Shown: piece by piece, positions 7,413-15,909 of the stretch
How the letters are laid out: each line of letters opens with the position of its first letter
Numbering within the stretch: the stretch's first letter is position 1
From: Actinomycetes bacterium
GTDB taxonomy: Bacteria > Actinomycetota > Actinomycetes > Propionibacteriales > Propionibacteriaceae
Length of the DNA: 64,000 nucleotides
Reading direction: 5' to 3'
NCBI GenBank assembly: GCA_023460935.1
Contig: JAEWOI010000014.1
Coordinates: 4,717 to 68,716 of the forward strand
Program-made: the position numbers and the translations under genes
Notes under the pieces: generated by a model
What the model was told of the DNA's origin: nothing
Seen by the model: the letters and a program-made list of their open reading frames with translations, nothing else
Database searches by the model: none

Positions 7413-8951
7413 TCAGCGGACGAAGTCGGCGAGCTGGTGCATGCTCGTGGCGAGGGCTGGATACAGGCCGGCGTACACCTGGTAGAGCCGGTCGTACCTG
7501 GCGTGGGCGACGGGATCTGGCCGGTAGCTGACCGACGGCCGCACCCAGCGCGCCACCAGGTCGTCGACCGTGCCGGCTCCGGTGCCCAGCGCAGCGAGCA
7601 TGGCCGCGCCGAGCGGCGTGGCGTTCTCGTTGTCGCTGACCACCACCGGTAGCCCGGTCACGTCGGCCTTGATCTGCATCCACAGCCGGCTACGGGTAGC
7701 ACCGCCGACCGCCCGCAGCTCGGACACGCCGGCACCGGCGGCCGCGGCCACCTCGAGGTTGTGCCGCAGCGCGAACGCCACGCCCTCCATCACGGCCCGG
7801 TACAGCTCGCCCCTGCCGGTGGCGAGCGTGAGCCCGAGGAAGGCGCCGCGGGCATCGGGGTCCCACAGCGGCGAGCGTTCTCCGGAGAGGTAGGGCAGAA
7901 ACACCAACCCGCCGGCGCCGGCCGGGGCCAGCGCGGCCAGGGCCGAGACCTGCTCGAACCGGCCCGTGCCGGCGGCCTCCGCCGCCGTCCGCTCGGCCTC
8001 GCCGACCACGCCGGTGAGCCAGGCGAGGCTGGCTGACCCGGCCACCGTGCCGCCCTGCAGCAACCAGGTTCCGGGCACGACGTGGCGGGAGAGGATCAGC
8101 CGCTCGTCCGCGACGGGGGCAGGCAGCGCGATCGACATGCCGCCGGCCTGGCCGCCCTGCTCCTGGGTCTCGCCCGGCCGGAAGACCCCGGCGCCGAGGG
8201 TCCCGCAGGCAGCGTCCAGCCCGCCGGCGACCACGGGGGTGCCAGCCGGCACCCCGGTGCGCCTCGAGGCCTCCGTCGTCACCTCGCCGACCACAGCGGT
8301 CGGTTCCGATGCCACCGGGAACAGCTCGGGGTCGACGCCGAGCCGCAGCGCCATGGCGGCGTCCGTGCGGCCGGTGGCCACGTCGATGAAGTGCAGGCCG
8401 TAGCCCTGGGAGTGGTCCTGGCTCGCGACCCCGGTCAGGGCCAGCACGATCAGGCTGTTGCTCTGCAGGAACCAGCGGGTGCGCTCGTACACCTCAGGCC
8501 GGTTGCGGGCGAACCACAGCGCCTTGGCTGTGGAGTAGCTGGGGCTGAGCCGGTTGCCGGCCAGCGCCAGGATCTCCGCGGCCGGCACGCCGGCCAGCAC
8601 CTCGTCGCACAGCGACTGGCAACGGGTGTCCATCCAGATCGGCGTGTCCGCCAGCACCTCGCCACGCTCGTCCACCGGGACGCACGCCCAGCTCTGGCCG
8701 TCGACGCCGATGCCGCGGATCGCCGCCGGCTTGAACGCACCGGACGAGCACACCTCGGCCAACGCCGCCAGGGCGCCCTCCACCCAGTCGCGGGGGTCCT
8801 GCTCCACCCAGCCCGGAGCCGGTGTGGACAGGGGGTAGGAGCGCTCGGCGACCGCGAGGGTGCGGCCGTCGACGTCCACTGCGAGCGCGCGGCAGCCCGA
8901 AGTGCCGATGTCGACGCCGAGGAAGACCCCCGGTGCAGAGGTGGTGGCCAT
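7413..8951 (-). CDS. FGGY-family carbohydrate kinase (xylulokinase-like)
   Basis: ATP-dependent kinase for a ketose or polyol. The 512-residue protein has the phosphate loop VDIGTSGCRALAV, a catalytic Asp246 in GGLDAACG, the SGERSPLWDP segment and an adenosine motif AVGGATRSRLW. It is therefore a complete FGGY kinase, unlike the paralogue at 13379-14785. The ATG at 8951 follows GGGGGAGG. First gene of the leftward operon; its promoter and a LacI operator lie in the 165-base divergent region shared with the regulator at 9117. The dehydrogenase, PfkB kinase and aldolase nearby suggest a tagatose- or hexitol-type route, but the substrate is not proven. Confidence 0.88.
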   Translation of the reverse strand: MATTSAPGVFLGVDIGTSGCRALAVDVDGRTLAVAERSYPLSTPAPGWVEQDPRDWVEGALAALAEVCSSGAFKPAAIRGIGVDGQSWACVPVDERGEVLADTPIWMDTRCQSLCDEVLAGVPAAEILALAGNRLSPSYSTAKALWFARNRPEVYERTRWFLQSNSLIVLALTGVASQDHSQGYGLHFIDVATGRTDAAMALRLGVDPELFPVASEPTAVVGEVTTEASRRTGVPAGTPVVAGGLDAACGTLGAGVFRPGETQEQGGQAGGMSIALPAPVADERLILSRHVVPGTWLLQGGTVAGSASLAWLTGVVGEAERTAAEAAGTGRFEQVSALAALAPAGAGGLVFLPYLSGERSPLWDPDARGAFLGLTLATGRGELYRAVMEGVAFALRHNLEVAAAAGAGVSELRAVGGATRSRLWMQIKADVTGLPVVVSDNENATPLGAAMLAALGTGAGTVDDLVARWVRPSVSYRPDPVAHARYDRLYQVYAGLYPALATSMHQLADFVR

Positions 8952-8967
8952 CGCCTCCCCCTTGAGA

Positions 8968-9099
8968 GCGAAACGTTTTGCTCAACGGTAGCCCACCGGG
9001 GTGGGCACGGCAACCCGCGCGAACCGTTTCGCGGGCGGTTCGCGGACGATTGACAAGGCGGGCGAGGGCTGCGACGCTGGACGCGACGAAACGTTTCGT
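8968..9099. promoter_or_regulatory. Divergent control region with three LacI-type operators
   Basis: The rightward promoter is TTGACA (9050-9055) with GACGCT (9073-9078), spacing 17. The leftward promoter is TTGCCG (plus 9008-9013) with TACCGT (plus 8985-8990), spacing 17. Three 14-base operators follow the same consensus: a perfect palindrome ACGAAACGTTTCGT at 9086-9099, one-mismatch copies at 9019-9032 and 8968-8981. The outer two sit at the expected transcription starts, and the middle one near the leftward -35, so one LacI protein could loop and repress both operons. Confidence 0.8.
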
Positions 9100-9116
9100 G
9101 ACGACAGGGCTGCAAC

Positions 9117-10133
9117 GTGGTGGCGACCTACAAGGACATCCGGCGGTTGACCGGGCTGTCCTTGGCGACGATCTCGAAGCACTTCAACGGCGGCAACGTC
9201 ACCTACCAGAACAAGGTGCTGATCGAGCAGGCCGCCCGCGACCTCGGCTACCAGGTGAACGACGTGGCCCGCGGGCTGCGCAGCCGGCGCTCGATGACCC
9301 TCGGCGTGGTGCTCGCAGAGCTCAACTCGACCTTCTACACCACGGTCGTCTCCCGCATGGAGGAGCGGCTGCGGGAGGCCGGCTACGGCACGATCATCTG
9401 CGACTCCCGAGGCAGCGCGGAGGTCGAGGCGGAGGCGATCCACTTCCTGATCGGCAAGATGGTCGACGGCCTGGTGATCATCCCCGTCGGCGACGAAGTG
9501 GCCGGGTTGTCCGTCGCGGCCGAGCGCGGCGTGCCGGTGGTCGCCGTCGACCGCGCGGTCGGCAACGCCGAGGTGGACACCGTCGTGATCGACAACCGGG
9601 CGGCGATCGGCAGCGCGGTCGACCTGCTGGCCGATGCCGGGCACACCGAGATCGCGCTGCTCGCCGGCAGCGACGACACCTACACCATGCGCGAACGCCG
9701 CCTCGGTTTCCGGGACGCGGTGAAGCGACGCACCGGCCGGGTGCCCCGGCGGGCGCTGGTCCACCCCGACCACGTGAGCATCGAGGGCGGCTTCGACGGC
9801 ATGCGCCGCCTGCTCGCCCTCGACCGTCCGCCGACGGCCGTCGTCTGCGGCAACTACGAGTTCACCCTTGGAGCAACCGTGGCGCTGAACGAGCTCCCCG
9901 ATGGGAGCGGCCCGTCCATCGTCGGCTTCGACAACCTTGACCTGGCCCGGATCATCCGTCCCCGTCCGACCCTGGTGGCCCAGCCGGTGGCGGAGATCGC
10001 CACCCGGGCGGCCGAGCTGATCCTGGAGCGGATCGCCGGACCATCGGGCCTGGCGGCCCGCACGGTCGTGCTGGACTCGACGCTGCTGGTCGGCGACGCC
10101 TCGACCTACGCCCTGGCGGGTGGTCGCAGATGA
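9117..10133 (+). CDS. LacI-family transcriptional regulator
   Basis: Sugar-responsive repressor of the two divergent operons. The 338-residue protein has the N-terminal helix-turn-helix (YKDIRRLTGLSLATISKHF), the hinge region ARGLRSRRS and a periplasmic-binding-like effector domain beginning at TLGVVLAELNS. Start is GTG 9117 or the adjacent GTG 9120; no good ribosome-binding site is visible. A perfect operator lies 18 bases upstream, so it is probably autoregulated. It overlaps the PfkB gene by 4 bases (ATGA), so regulator, kinase, pyranase and aldolase are one transcript. Confidence 0.92.
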   Translation: MVATYKDIRRLTGLSLATISKHFNGGNVTYQNKVLIEQAARDLGYQVNDVARGLRSRRSMTLGVVLAELNSTFYTTVVSRMEERLREAGYGTIICDSRGSAEVEAEAIHFLIGKMVDGLVIIPVGDEVAGLSVAAERGVPVVAVDRAVGNAEVDTVVIDNRAAIGSAVDLLADAGHTEIALLAGSDDTYTMRERRLGFRDAVKRRTGRVPRRALVHPDHVSIEGGFDGMRRLLALDRPPTAVVCGNYEFTLGATVALNELPDGSGPSIVGFDNLDLARIIRPRPTLVAQPVAEIATRAAELILERIAGPSGLAARTVVLDSTLLVGDASTYALAGGRR

Positions 10134-11059
10134 CCGTGCTAACGGTGACCCTCAACGCAGCGATCGACAAGCGCTACGACGTGGCTGCGGTTAGCGTCGG
10201 GACGGTCCAGCGGGTGTCGAGGGTGCTGGCCAGCGCGGGCGGCAAGGGCCTGAACGTGGCGCGCGGTGCCCAGCTCTGCGGGCAGCAGGTCGTGGCCACC
10301 GGCTTCGTCGCCGGTTTCGCCGGGCAGTTCGTCACCGGGGAGGTCGCAGCGGCCGGCATGCGGCAGGAGTTCCTCGAGGTGGCGGGGGAGACCCGCACCT
10401 GCATCAACATCATCGAGGCGGACGGCCGCTCCACCGAGTTCCTCGAGCCCGGGGTCACCGTCACGCCGGACGACCTGGCCGCCCTGCGGGAGCGGCTGAT
10501 GGCCCTGCTGCCGCTGGTCGACGTGGTCACGCTCTCGGGCAGCGCGCCGTCCGGCAGCCCGGCGGACGTCTACGTCCCCCTGGTCGCAGCCGCCCGCGAG
10601 GCCGGCAAGCCGGTCGTGCTGGACACCAGTGGCGACCTGCTCCGGGCCGGCCTGGCCGGTCGCCCGACCGTGGTGAAGCCGAACCGCGATGAGCTCGCAG
10701 CGCTCACCGGTGTGGCCCTGCACGACCTCGCAGACGTCGTCACCGCTGCGCGCCGGCTCTGCACCCTTGGCCCGGAGTGGGTCGTCGTCTCGCTCGGCGC
10801 GAACGGCGCTGTCGCGGTCGGCGGACAACAGGCGGTCCATGTCGCCCCGCCGCAGATCGTCGCGCTCAACCCCGTCGGCTGCGGCGACGTGCTGGTCGGC
10901 GGCCTGGCCACCGGACTCGCCACCGGGCTGGGTGTGCCCGAAGCCCTGCCGCTGGCGGTCCGCGTCTCCGCCGCGGCTGCCGCCCACCCCGAGACCGGCC
11001 GGTTCGACCCGGCGTACGCGGAGAGCCTCCGTCACCTGATGACCACCACAACCCTGTAA
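10130..11059 (+). CDS. PfkB-family sugar phosphate kinase (1-phosphofructokinase/tagatose-6-phosphate kinase type)
   Basis: Phosphorylates a ketohexose monophosphate to the bisphosphate that the class II aldolase downstream would cleave. The 309-residue ribokinase fold has the first PfkB motif GGKGLNVARG near residue 37 and the second as NPVGCGDVLVGGL, with the catalytic base in GCGD (the usual DTxGAGD is changed to NPVGCGD, as in FruK/LacC). Start ATG overlaps the regulator stop. Substrate may be fructose-1-phosphate or tagatose-6-phosphate; sequence alone does not decide. Confidence 0.87.
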   Translation: MTVLTVTLNAAIDKRYDVAAVSVGTVQRVSRVLASAGGKGLNVARGAQLCGQQVVATGFVAGFAGQFVTGEVAAAGMRQEFLEVAGETRTCINIIEADGRSTEFLEPGVTVTPDDLAALRERLMALLPLVDVVTLSGSAPSGSPADVYVPLVAAAREAGKPVVLDTSGDLLRAGLAGRPTVVKPNRDELAALTGVALHDLADVVTAARRLCTLGPEWVVVSLGANGAVAVGGQQAVHVAPPQIVALNPVGCGDVLVGGLATGLATGLGVPEALPLAVRVSAAAAAHPETGRFDPAYAESLRHLMTTTTL

Positions 11060-11073
11060 GGACCACAGAACCC

Positions 11074-11505
11074 ATGCTGACCACCGCGCTCACCCACCCG
11101 CCGCTGCTCGCAGCGCTGGCCGCTGCCGGCCACGGGTCGAAGGTGCTGATCGCCGACTCCAACTACCCGCACGCCACGGCCCACGGGCCGAACGCCAGGC
11201 TGGTGCACCTCAACGTGACCAGGGGCCTGGTCAACGGCACCGACACGCTGAAGGCGATCACCAGCGCGATCGTCGTGGAGAGCGCAGCGGTGATGGCGCC
11301 CGGCGACGAGCTGCTGCCCGTGCACGAGGAGTACGCGGCGCTCCTCGGCGACGGCGTGCCGCTGGCGATTCTGGAACGGTTCGCGTTCTACGAGGCCTGC
11401 CGTGGCCAGGACCTCGCGCTGATCGTCGCGACCGGGGAGGACCGGATCTACGCCAACCTGTTGCTCACCGTCGGTGTGGTCGCCGAGCCGGAGGGGAACG
11501 CCTGA
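11074..11505 (+). CDS. RbsD/FucU-family sugar pyranase/mutarotase
   Basis: Family members interconvert cyclic forms of ribose or fucose to supply the kinase or isomerase with the right anomer. The 143-residue protein has the signature GHGSKVLIADSNYP (His19 region), in which the usual Asp after GHG is Ser, and the C-terminal ERFAFYEAC and TGEDRIYANLLL motifs. It starts at ATG 11074, 14 bases after the PfkB stop. The stop TGA shares its last base with the aldolase ATG (TGATG at 11503-11507). A second paralogue is at 18497-18919. Confidence 0.85.
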   Translation: MLTTALTHPPLLAALAAAGHGSKVLIADSNYPHATAHGPNARLVHLNVTRGLVNGTDTLKAITSAIVVESAAVMAPGDELLPVHEEYAALLGDGVPLAILERFAFYEACRGQDLALIVATGEDRIYANLLLTVGVVAEPEGNA

Positions 11506-12332
11506 TGCTCGCCTCACTGGCCGACCTGGCCCGGGCGGCGCGGGCCGAGGGCTCCGGGCTGGGCGCGTTCAACGTGATCCACCTCGAGCACGCGACAGCG
11601 TTCGTGCGCGCAGCGGAGCAGGTCGGGCGCCCGGTGGTGCTGCAGATCTCGGAGAACGCGGTGAAGTACCACGGCGCGCTCGAACCGCTCTGCCTGGCCA
11701 CCCTCGCTGTCGCCCGGTCGGCGAGCGTGCCGGTCGTGGTGCACCTCGACCATGCCGAGGACACCGCGCTGGTGGCCGAGGCGGTGGGCCTGGGCATCTC
11801 GTCTGTGATGTATGACGGCTCGAAGCTGTCCGACGCCGAGAACCGCGCCGCAACCGCGGAGGTCGTGGCGCTCTGCCACGCCGCGGGAGTGGACGTGGAG
11901 GCCGAGCTGGGTGAGGTGGGTGGCAAGAACGGTGTCCACGACCCCTCCGCCCGCACGTCGCCGGCGGACGCGGCGGCCTTCGTCGCAGACACCGGCGTTG
12001 ACCTGCTGGCAGTGGCCGTCGGTTCGTCCCACGCCATGACCACCCGCGACGCCCGCCTCGACGAGGACCTGATCCGCGCGATCGGTGCGGCGGTGGAAGT
12101 GCCGCTCGTGCTGCACGGGTCGTCCGGGGTCTCCGACGACGGGATGCGCGCGGCGATCCGCGCCGGGATGACCAAGATCAACGTCTCCACCCACCTCAAC
12201 AAGGTGTTCACCGGCTCGGTCCGCGGCACGCTGGCGGGCGACGAGCGCCTGGTGGACTCCCGCAAGTGGATGGCCCCGGCAAGGGCGGCGGTGCAGGCCG
12301 AGACCGCCCGGCTGCTGGAGCTGTACCGCTGA
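11505..12332 (+). CDS. Class II fructose/tagatose-bisphosphate aldolase
   Basis: Zinc aldolase that splits a ketohexose 1,6-bisphosphate to dihydroxyacetone phosphate and glyceraldehyde 3-phosphate. The 275-residue size and motifs match the GatY/KbaY/FbaA-B family: GAFNV at the N-terminus, zinc ligands in VHLDHAED, SSHAM and VLHGSSG, the glutamate in VEAELGEVGG, and the phosphate-binding KINVSTHLN. Last gene of the LacI-PfkB-pyranase-aldolase operon. It is shorter than housekeeping class II FbaA (about 340-360), consistent with a dedicated catabolic enzyme. Confidence 0.9.
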   Translation: MLASLADLARAARAEGSGLGAFNVIHLEHATAFVRAAEQVGRPVVLQISENAVKYHGALEPLCLATLAVARSASVPVVVHLDHAEDTALVAEAVGLGISSVMYDGSKLSDAENRAATAEVVALCHAAGVDVEAELGEVGGKNGVHDPSARTSPADAAAFVADTGVDLLAVAVGSSHAMTTRDARLDEDLIRAIGAAVEVPLVLHGSSGVSDDGMRAAIRAGMTKINVSTHLNKVFTGSVRGTLAGDERLVDSRKWMAPARAAVQAETARLLELYR

Positions 12333-12359
12333 GTCTTCGCCCGCTCGGCTGCGACCAGC

Positions 12360-13379
12360 TCAGCTGAGCGCGCCGGCGTGCCCGTCGATCAGGGAGAGCC
12401 CGTCGTCCTCGTTGCTGATCACGACCGGCAGCACGATGTCGCGCGCCGGGGCCTTGAGGCCGTGGATCCGCTCCAGCAGCATGCTGGCCGCACGGAGGCC
12501 CAGCTCGCGCGTCGGCAGGTGGGTGACCAGGATGCCCATCGGCGAGAGCAGCACCAGCGGAAGACCGCCGAACGCCATCACGCCCGTGGCCGGCGGCAGG
12601 AGCCCCCGCTCGGCCAGCACCCGGATGAGGCCCGCGGACAGCTTGTTGTTGGCGGCGAAGATCGCATCGGGCGGCTCGGGCAGGTCTAGCAGGGCCCGCG
12701 TCGCCTCCTCGCCGCCTGCGATGGTGAACTCCGCGCGCCGCAGCAGCTCCGGGTCCGGCAGGCTGCCGGTGGCCTCCAGCACGGCCTGCCGCCAGCCCTC
12801 CGCGCGGTCCTCGGCCGTCTCGACGCGCTCGGGACCGCTGACACAGCCGATTCGCCGGTAGCCGGCCTCGAACAGGATCCGCGTGCCGGCAACGGCACCG
12901 CCGATGTTGTCGGCGACGACAGCGTCGACAGCGTTGTTCGGTGCCCTGCGGTCGACACAGACCACGGGCACCCCGCGCTCGAGCGCCAGGTCGAGGCTGG
13001 TGGTGCGGCTGCTGGGCACCATGATGATGCCGGCCACCGGGTCACTGACGGCCGCGCGCAGGTACTCCTGCTCCCGGTCGGGGTCCTCGTCGGTGTTGCA
13101 GAGCATCACCGAGTAACCCTCGGCGCGGGCGAGGTCCTCCACCGCCCGGGTCATCACGGTGAAGAAGGGGTTCTCGATGTCGGGGACCATCATCGCGATG
13201 ATCTCCGAGGAGCTGGTCCGCAGGCGCCGGGCGTTGCGGTTGGGCACGAAGCCGAGCTCCTCCGCTGCCTTTCGGACGGCCAGCACCCGGTCGGGCGTGA
13301 CCTTGATGCCGTTGAAGACGCGGGACACGGTGGCGGGCGACACCCCCGCCCGGGCTGCGACGTCGTAGATCGTGACCAT
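12360..13379 (-). CDS. LacI-family transcriptional regulator
   Basis: Sugar-responsive repressor of 339 residues: helix-turn-helix VAARAGVSPATVSRVFNG at the N-terminus, hinge NARRLRTSSS, and effector domain from IAMMVPDIENPFF. It ends a leftward operon; its ATG overlaps the stop of the FGGY kinase (TGATG). The best candidate target is the perfect palindrome AGAAATCGATTTCT at 18935-18948 in front of its own operon, and the related site before the fucose-isomerase-like gene at 5193-5204. It would thus control mutarotase, ABC importer, kinase and isomerase together. Confidence 0.92.
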   Translation of the reverse strand: MVTIYDVAARAGVSPATVSRVFNGIKVTPDRVLAVRKAAEELGFVPNRNARRLRTSSSEIIAMMVPDIENPFFTVMTRAVEDLARAEGYSVMLCNTDEDPDREQEYLRAAVSDPVAGIIMVPSSRTTSLDLALERGVPVVCVDRRAPNNAVDAVVADNIGGAVAGTRILFEAGYRRIGCVSGPERVETAEDRAEGWRQAVLEATGSLPDPELLRRAEFTIAGGEEATRALLDLPEPPDAIFAANNKLSAGLIRVLAERGLLPPATGVMAFGGLPLVLLSPMGILVTHLPTRELGLRAASMLLERIHGLKAPARDIVLPVVISNEDDGLSLIDGHAGALS

Positions 13380-14785
13380 CAGCCCTGCTCCCCACGGTCG
13401 GCGAACCAGGGTCGGAGGGCGCGGTAGGCGGCTGCGAACCGCTCCAGGCGTGCGGCGTGGAGCGGGCTCTCCGGGCCAGGGACGAACTCGGCTTCCACGC
13501 GGGAGAGACTACGGGCGAGCGTGAAGTCGGCGCGACCGAGTCCGACCAGGCCGGTCACCGCCGCGCCCAGGCTGTTGGCCTGCGTGGTCACGCTGCGGCG
13601 GCGCACCGGGACGCCCCAGATGTCGGCGAGCAGGCTCAGCCAGGTGTCGCTCGCGGCGCCGCCGCCGATCACGTCGATCGGGGCTCCGGGGTCGGCGGTG
13701 CGCAGGGGCGCCATGCAGAGCGCGAGGCTGTAGCCCACGCCCTCCAGCACGGCCCTGGTCAGGTGCGGACGGCGATGGTGCATCCGCAGCCCGAGGAACA
13801 CCCCCGAGGCCTTGGCGTCCCACCAGGGCGATCGTTCGCCGATCAGGTAGGGCAGGAAGAACAGGTCCTCCGCCGCGGCAACCGAGCCCGCAGCCGCTGC
13901 GATCAGCTCGCCGACCTGGCCGGGTTCCCCGCCCAGGGCCTCGGCGGCCCACTGGAGCGAACCGGCGCCGGTCTGGGTGGTGGCGGTCGGGCTGAACAGG
14001 CCCGGCACGACGTGGCACAGCGTGAACGGGCGCTGCTCGGGGTCGATCACCGGCGCCGTGGTCGTGCAGGCGTACCAGGCCGACGTGCCGAGGCAGACGT
14101 AGCCGGGGGAGTCGGGGGTGACGCAGCCGGCGGCGGTCAGGGTGCCGAGGATCGTGGTGGAGTCGACGACCGGCGGCCAGAGGGCGGCGGCCACGTCTGC
14201 TGCGGCCAGCAGCTCGGCCGACCAGGTGCCGTCGGCGAGGTCGTACGCGCCGGTGTGGGACGCGTCGGAGCGGTCGGTCGCGAGGTTCCCGGTGAGCCGG
14301 AGGTTCACGTAGTCCTTCGCTATGCAGACGGCGCTCGCGCGCTCGTAGGCCGCCGGCTCGTGCGAGCGCACCCACATCAGCTTGGGCAGGGTGTAGGGGG
14401 CAGCGATGCGGTTGCCGGTGATCCGGTAAGCGGCAGCGGCGCCGAAGCGGTCAGCGAGCGCCGCGGCCTCGGCTACGGCGCGCTGGTCGGACCAGATCAT
14501 CGCAGGGCGCACCGGCGTGCCTGCGGAGTCGAGCAGCACCAGGCCCATCATCTGCCCGGAGACGCAGATCCCGTCGACCTGCTCCGGGCGTACCCCGGTG
14601 GTGCCCAGCAGCTCACGGGTCGTGGTGACGACGGCGCGCCACCAGTCGTCCGGGTCCTGCTCGCTGGTGGTGTCCGAGGCGTAACGGGTGGGGTAGGAGG
14701 AAGTGGCGAAGGCCAGCAGCCGGCCGTCGTCGGCGTGCAGCGACGCCTTGTTGCCGGTGGTGCCCAGGTCGTGCGCAATCAGCAT
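13379..14785 (-). CDS. FGGY-family kinase lacking the catalytic-aspartate segment
   Basis: Carbohydrate kinase paralogue (xylulo-/fuculokinase-like), 468 residues versus about 495-510 for relatives. The N-terminal phosphate loop HDLGTTGNKASL, SEQDPDDWW, the phosphate motif CLGTSAWYA, GERSPWWDAKAS and adenosine motif VIGGGAASDTW are intact. However, the segment that should lie between ILGTLTA (residues 212-218) and AGCVTPDS (219-226) is missing about 27 residues, including the GGxD catalytic base present in the two other FGGY kinases of this window (GGLD, GGHD). The reading frame is preserved. Either the enzyme is inactive or regulatory, or the sequence has an assembly deletion. It lies downstream of the importer operon and overlaps the LacI gene. 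Confidence 0.85.
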   Translation of the reverse strand: MLIAHDLGTTGNKASLHADDGRLLAFATSSYPTRYASDTTSEQDPDDWWRAVVTTTRELLGTTGVRPEQVDGICVSGQMMGLVLLDSAGTPVRPAMIWSDQRAVAEAAALADRFGAAAAYRITGNRIAAPYTLPKLMWVRSHEPAAYERASAVCIAKDYVNLRLTGNLATDRSDASHTGAYDLADGTWSAELLAAADVAAALWPPVVDSTTILGTLTAAGCVTPDSPGYVCLGTSAWYACTTTAPVIDPEQRPFTLCHVVPGLFSPTATTQTGAGSLQWAAEALGGEPGQVGELIAAAAGSVAAAEDLFFLPYLIGERSPWWDAKASGVFLGLRMHHRRPHLTRAVLEGVGYSLALCMAPLRTADPGAPIDVIGGGAASDTWLSLLADIWGVPVRRRSVTTQANSLGAAVTGLVGLGRADFTLARSLSRVEAEFVPGPESPLHAARLERFAAAYRALRPWFADRGEQG

Positions 14786-14808
14786 TGATTCCCTCGCCGA
14801 GGAAGAAC

Positions 14809-14838
14809 GTGGGGGCGGCCCTGTCGGGCCGCCCCCAC
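14809..14838 (-). terminator. Hairpin between the binding-protein and kinase genes
   Basis: A perfect 13-bp stem, 14809-14821 with 14826-14838, has a 4-base loop. It follows the substrate-binding protein gene and precedes the kinase gene on the same strand, so it may act as a partial terminator or 3'-stabiliser giving more binding protein than kinase. Confidence 0.65.
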
Positions 14839-14866
14839 AGTGGAGTTGCTTCGCCGCAATCGACGA

Positions 14867-15862
14867 CTACTTGTAGAGGACCGCCTGGATCTTCTCGTCG
14901 TTGATGTTGGTCTTGTCGTACCAGTAGAAGCCGGTGTCGATGACCTTGGGCACGGTCTCGCCCTTGAGGGTCTTCACAGCCGCGGCGACGACCTGCTCGC
15001 CGATGCCGACCGGGTTCTGGGTGATGGCGCCGGCCATCGTGCCGTCGTTGATCGCGTTGATCTGGTCGGTGCCGGAGTCGAAGCCGATCAGGACGAGCTT
15101 GCCCGCCATGCCCTTCTGCTGGGTGGCCTTGATGCCGCCGATAGCGGTGCCCTCGTTGGCGAGGAAGATGCCCTTGAGGTCCTTGTTCGCCTCGATGATG
15201 GAGGAGGCGATGTCAGCGCTGACGTTCGGGTCGCCCTTGCCGTACTGCGGGTCGAGCACCTTCACGTCCGGGCAGTTGGCCTTCATGCCCTCGAGGAAGC
15301 CATCGCGGCGGTCCTGGCCGGTGCGGGAGGTCTGGTCGTGGACCATGACGCCCACGGTGCCGGAGCCACCCACGAGCTCACACATGTGCTTGGCTGCCTC
15401 GCCGGCAGCGGCCTTGTTGTCGGTTGCGGCGGTGGAGACCGGGATGTCGGAGTCGACGCCGGAGTCGAAGGCCACGACCGGGATGTTGGCGTCCTTGAAC
15501 TGCTGGAGCACCGGGGCTGCAGCCTGGCTGTCCAGGGCTGCGAAGCCCAGGGCCGCCGGCTTCTTGGCCAGGGCGGTGTTCAGCATGTTCATCTGCGCCT
15601 CGACCTCGGACTCGGTGGCCGGGCCCTCGAAGGTGATGGTCACGCCGTCCTTTGCGGCCTGCTGCTCGGCACCGAGCTTCACGGCCTGCCAGAACTGGTG
15701 CTGGAAGCCCTTCGACACGATCGCGATGTACGGCTTCTCGCCGGACGCCGAGGACTCGGTGCCGCCGCTGGCGGCGGGTGCCGGCGCGCCGGACGAGCAG
15801 GCCGCCAGCGCCAGCGAGGCTGCCACGCCGAGCGCGGCCAGCCCGATTGAAATCTTCCGCAT
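14867..15862 (-). CDS. Sugar ABC transporter substrate-binding lipoprotein
   Basis: Captures the sugar outside the membrane and hands it to the permease. The 331-residue precursor has a lipoprotein signal ending LALAAC with Cys22 as lipidation site, a Ser/Gly/Pro-rich linker, and a periplasmic-binding (RbsB-like) domain with IAIVSKGFQHQFW, VAFDSGVDSDIP, and IGFDSGTDQ. Start ATG 15862 has AAGGAG 9 bases upstream. It follows the permease gene by 47 bases in the operon. The ribose/galactose-type (CUT2) class fits the partners. Its exact ligand is unknown; the FucU and fucose-isomerase-like links suggest a fucose-like sugar. Confidence 0.9.
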   Translation of the reverse strand: MRKISIGLAALGVAASLALAACSSGAPAPAASGGTESSASGEKPYIAIVSKGFQHQFWQAVKLGAEQQAAKDGVTITFEGPATESEVEAQMNMLNTALAKKPAALGFAALDSQAAAPVLQQFKDANIPVVAFDSGVDSDIPVSTAATDNKAAAGEAAKHMCELVGGSGTVGVMVHDQTSRTGQDRRDGFLEGMKANCPDVKVLDPQYGKGDPNVSADIASSIIEANKDLKGIFLANEGTAIGGIKATQQKGMAGKLVLIGFDSGTDQINAINDGTMAGAITQNPVGIGEQVVAAAVKTLKGETVPKVIDTGFYWYDKTNINDEKIQAVLYK

Positions 15863-15909
15863 CTGATTCTCCTTCGTTGGGTTGTTGCGGGAGCTGTGGG
15901 TGGGGTGGA

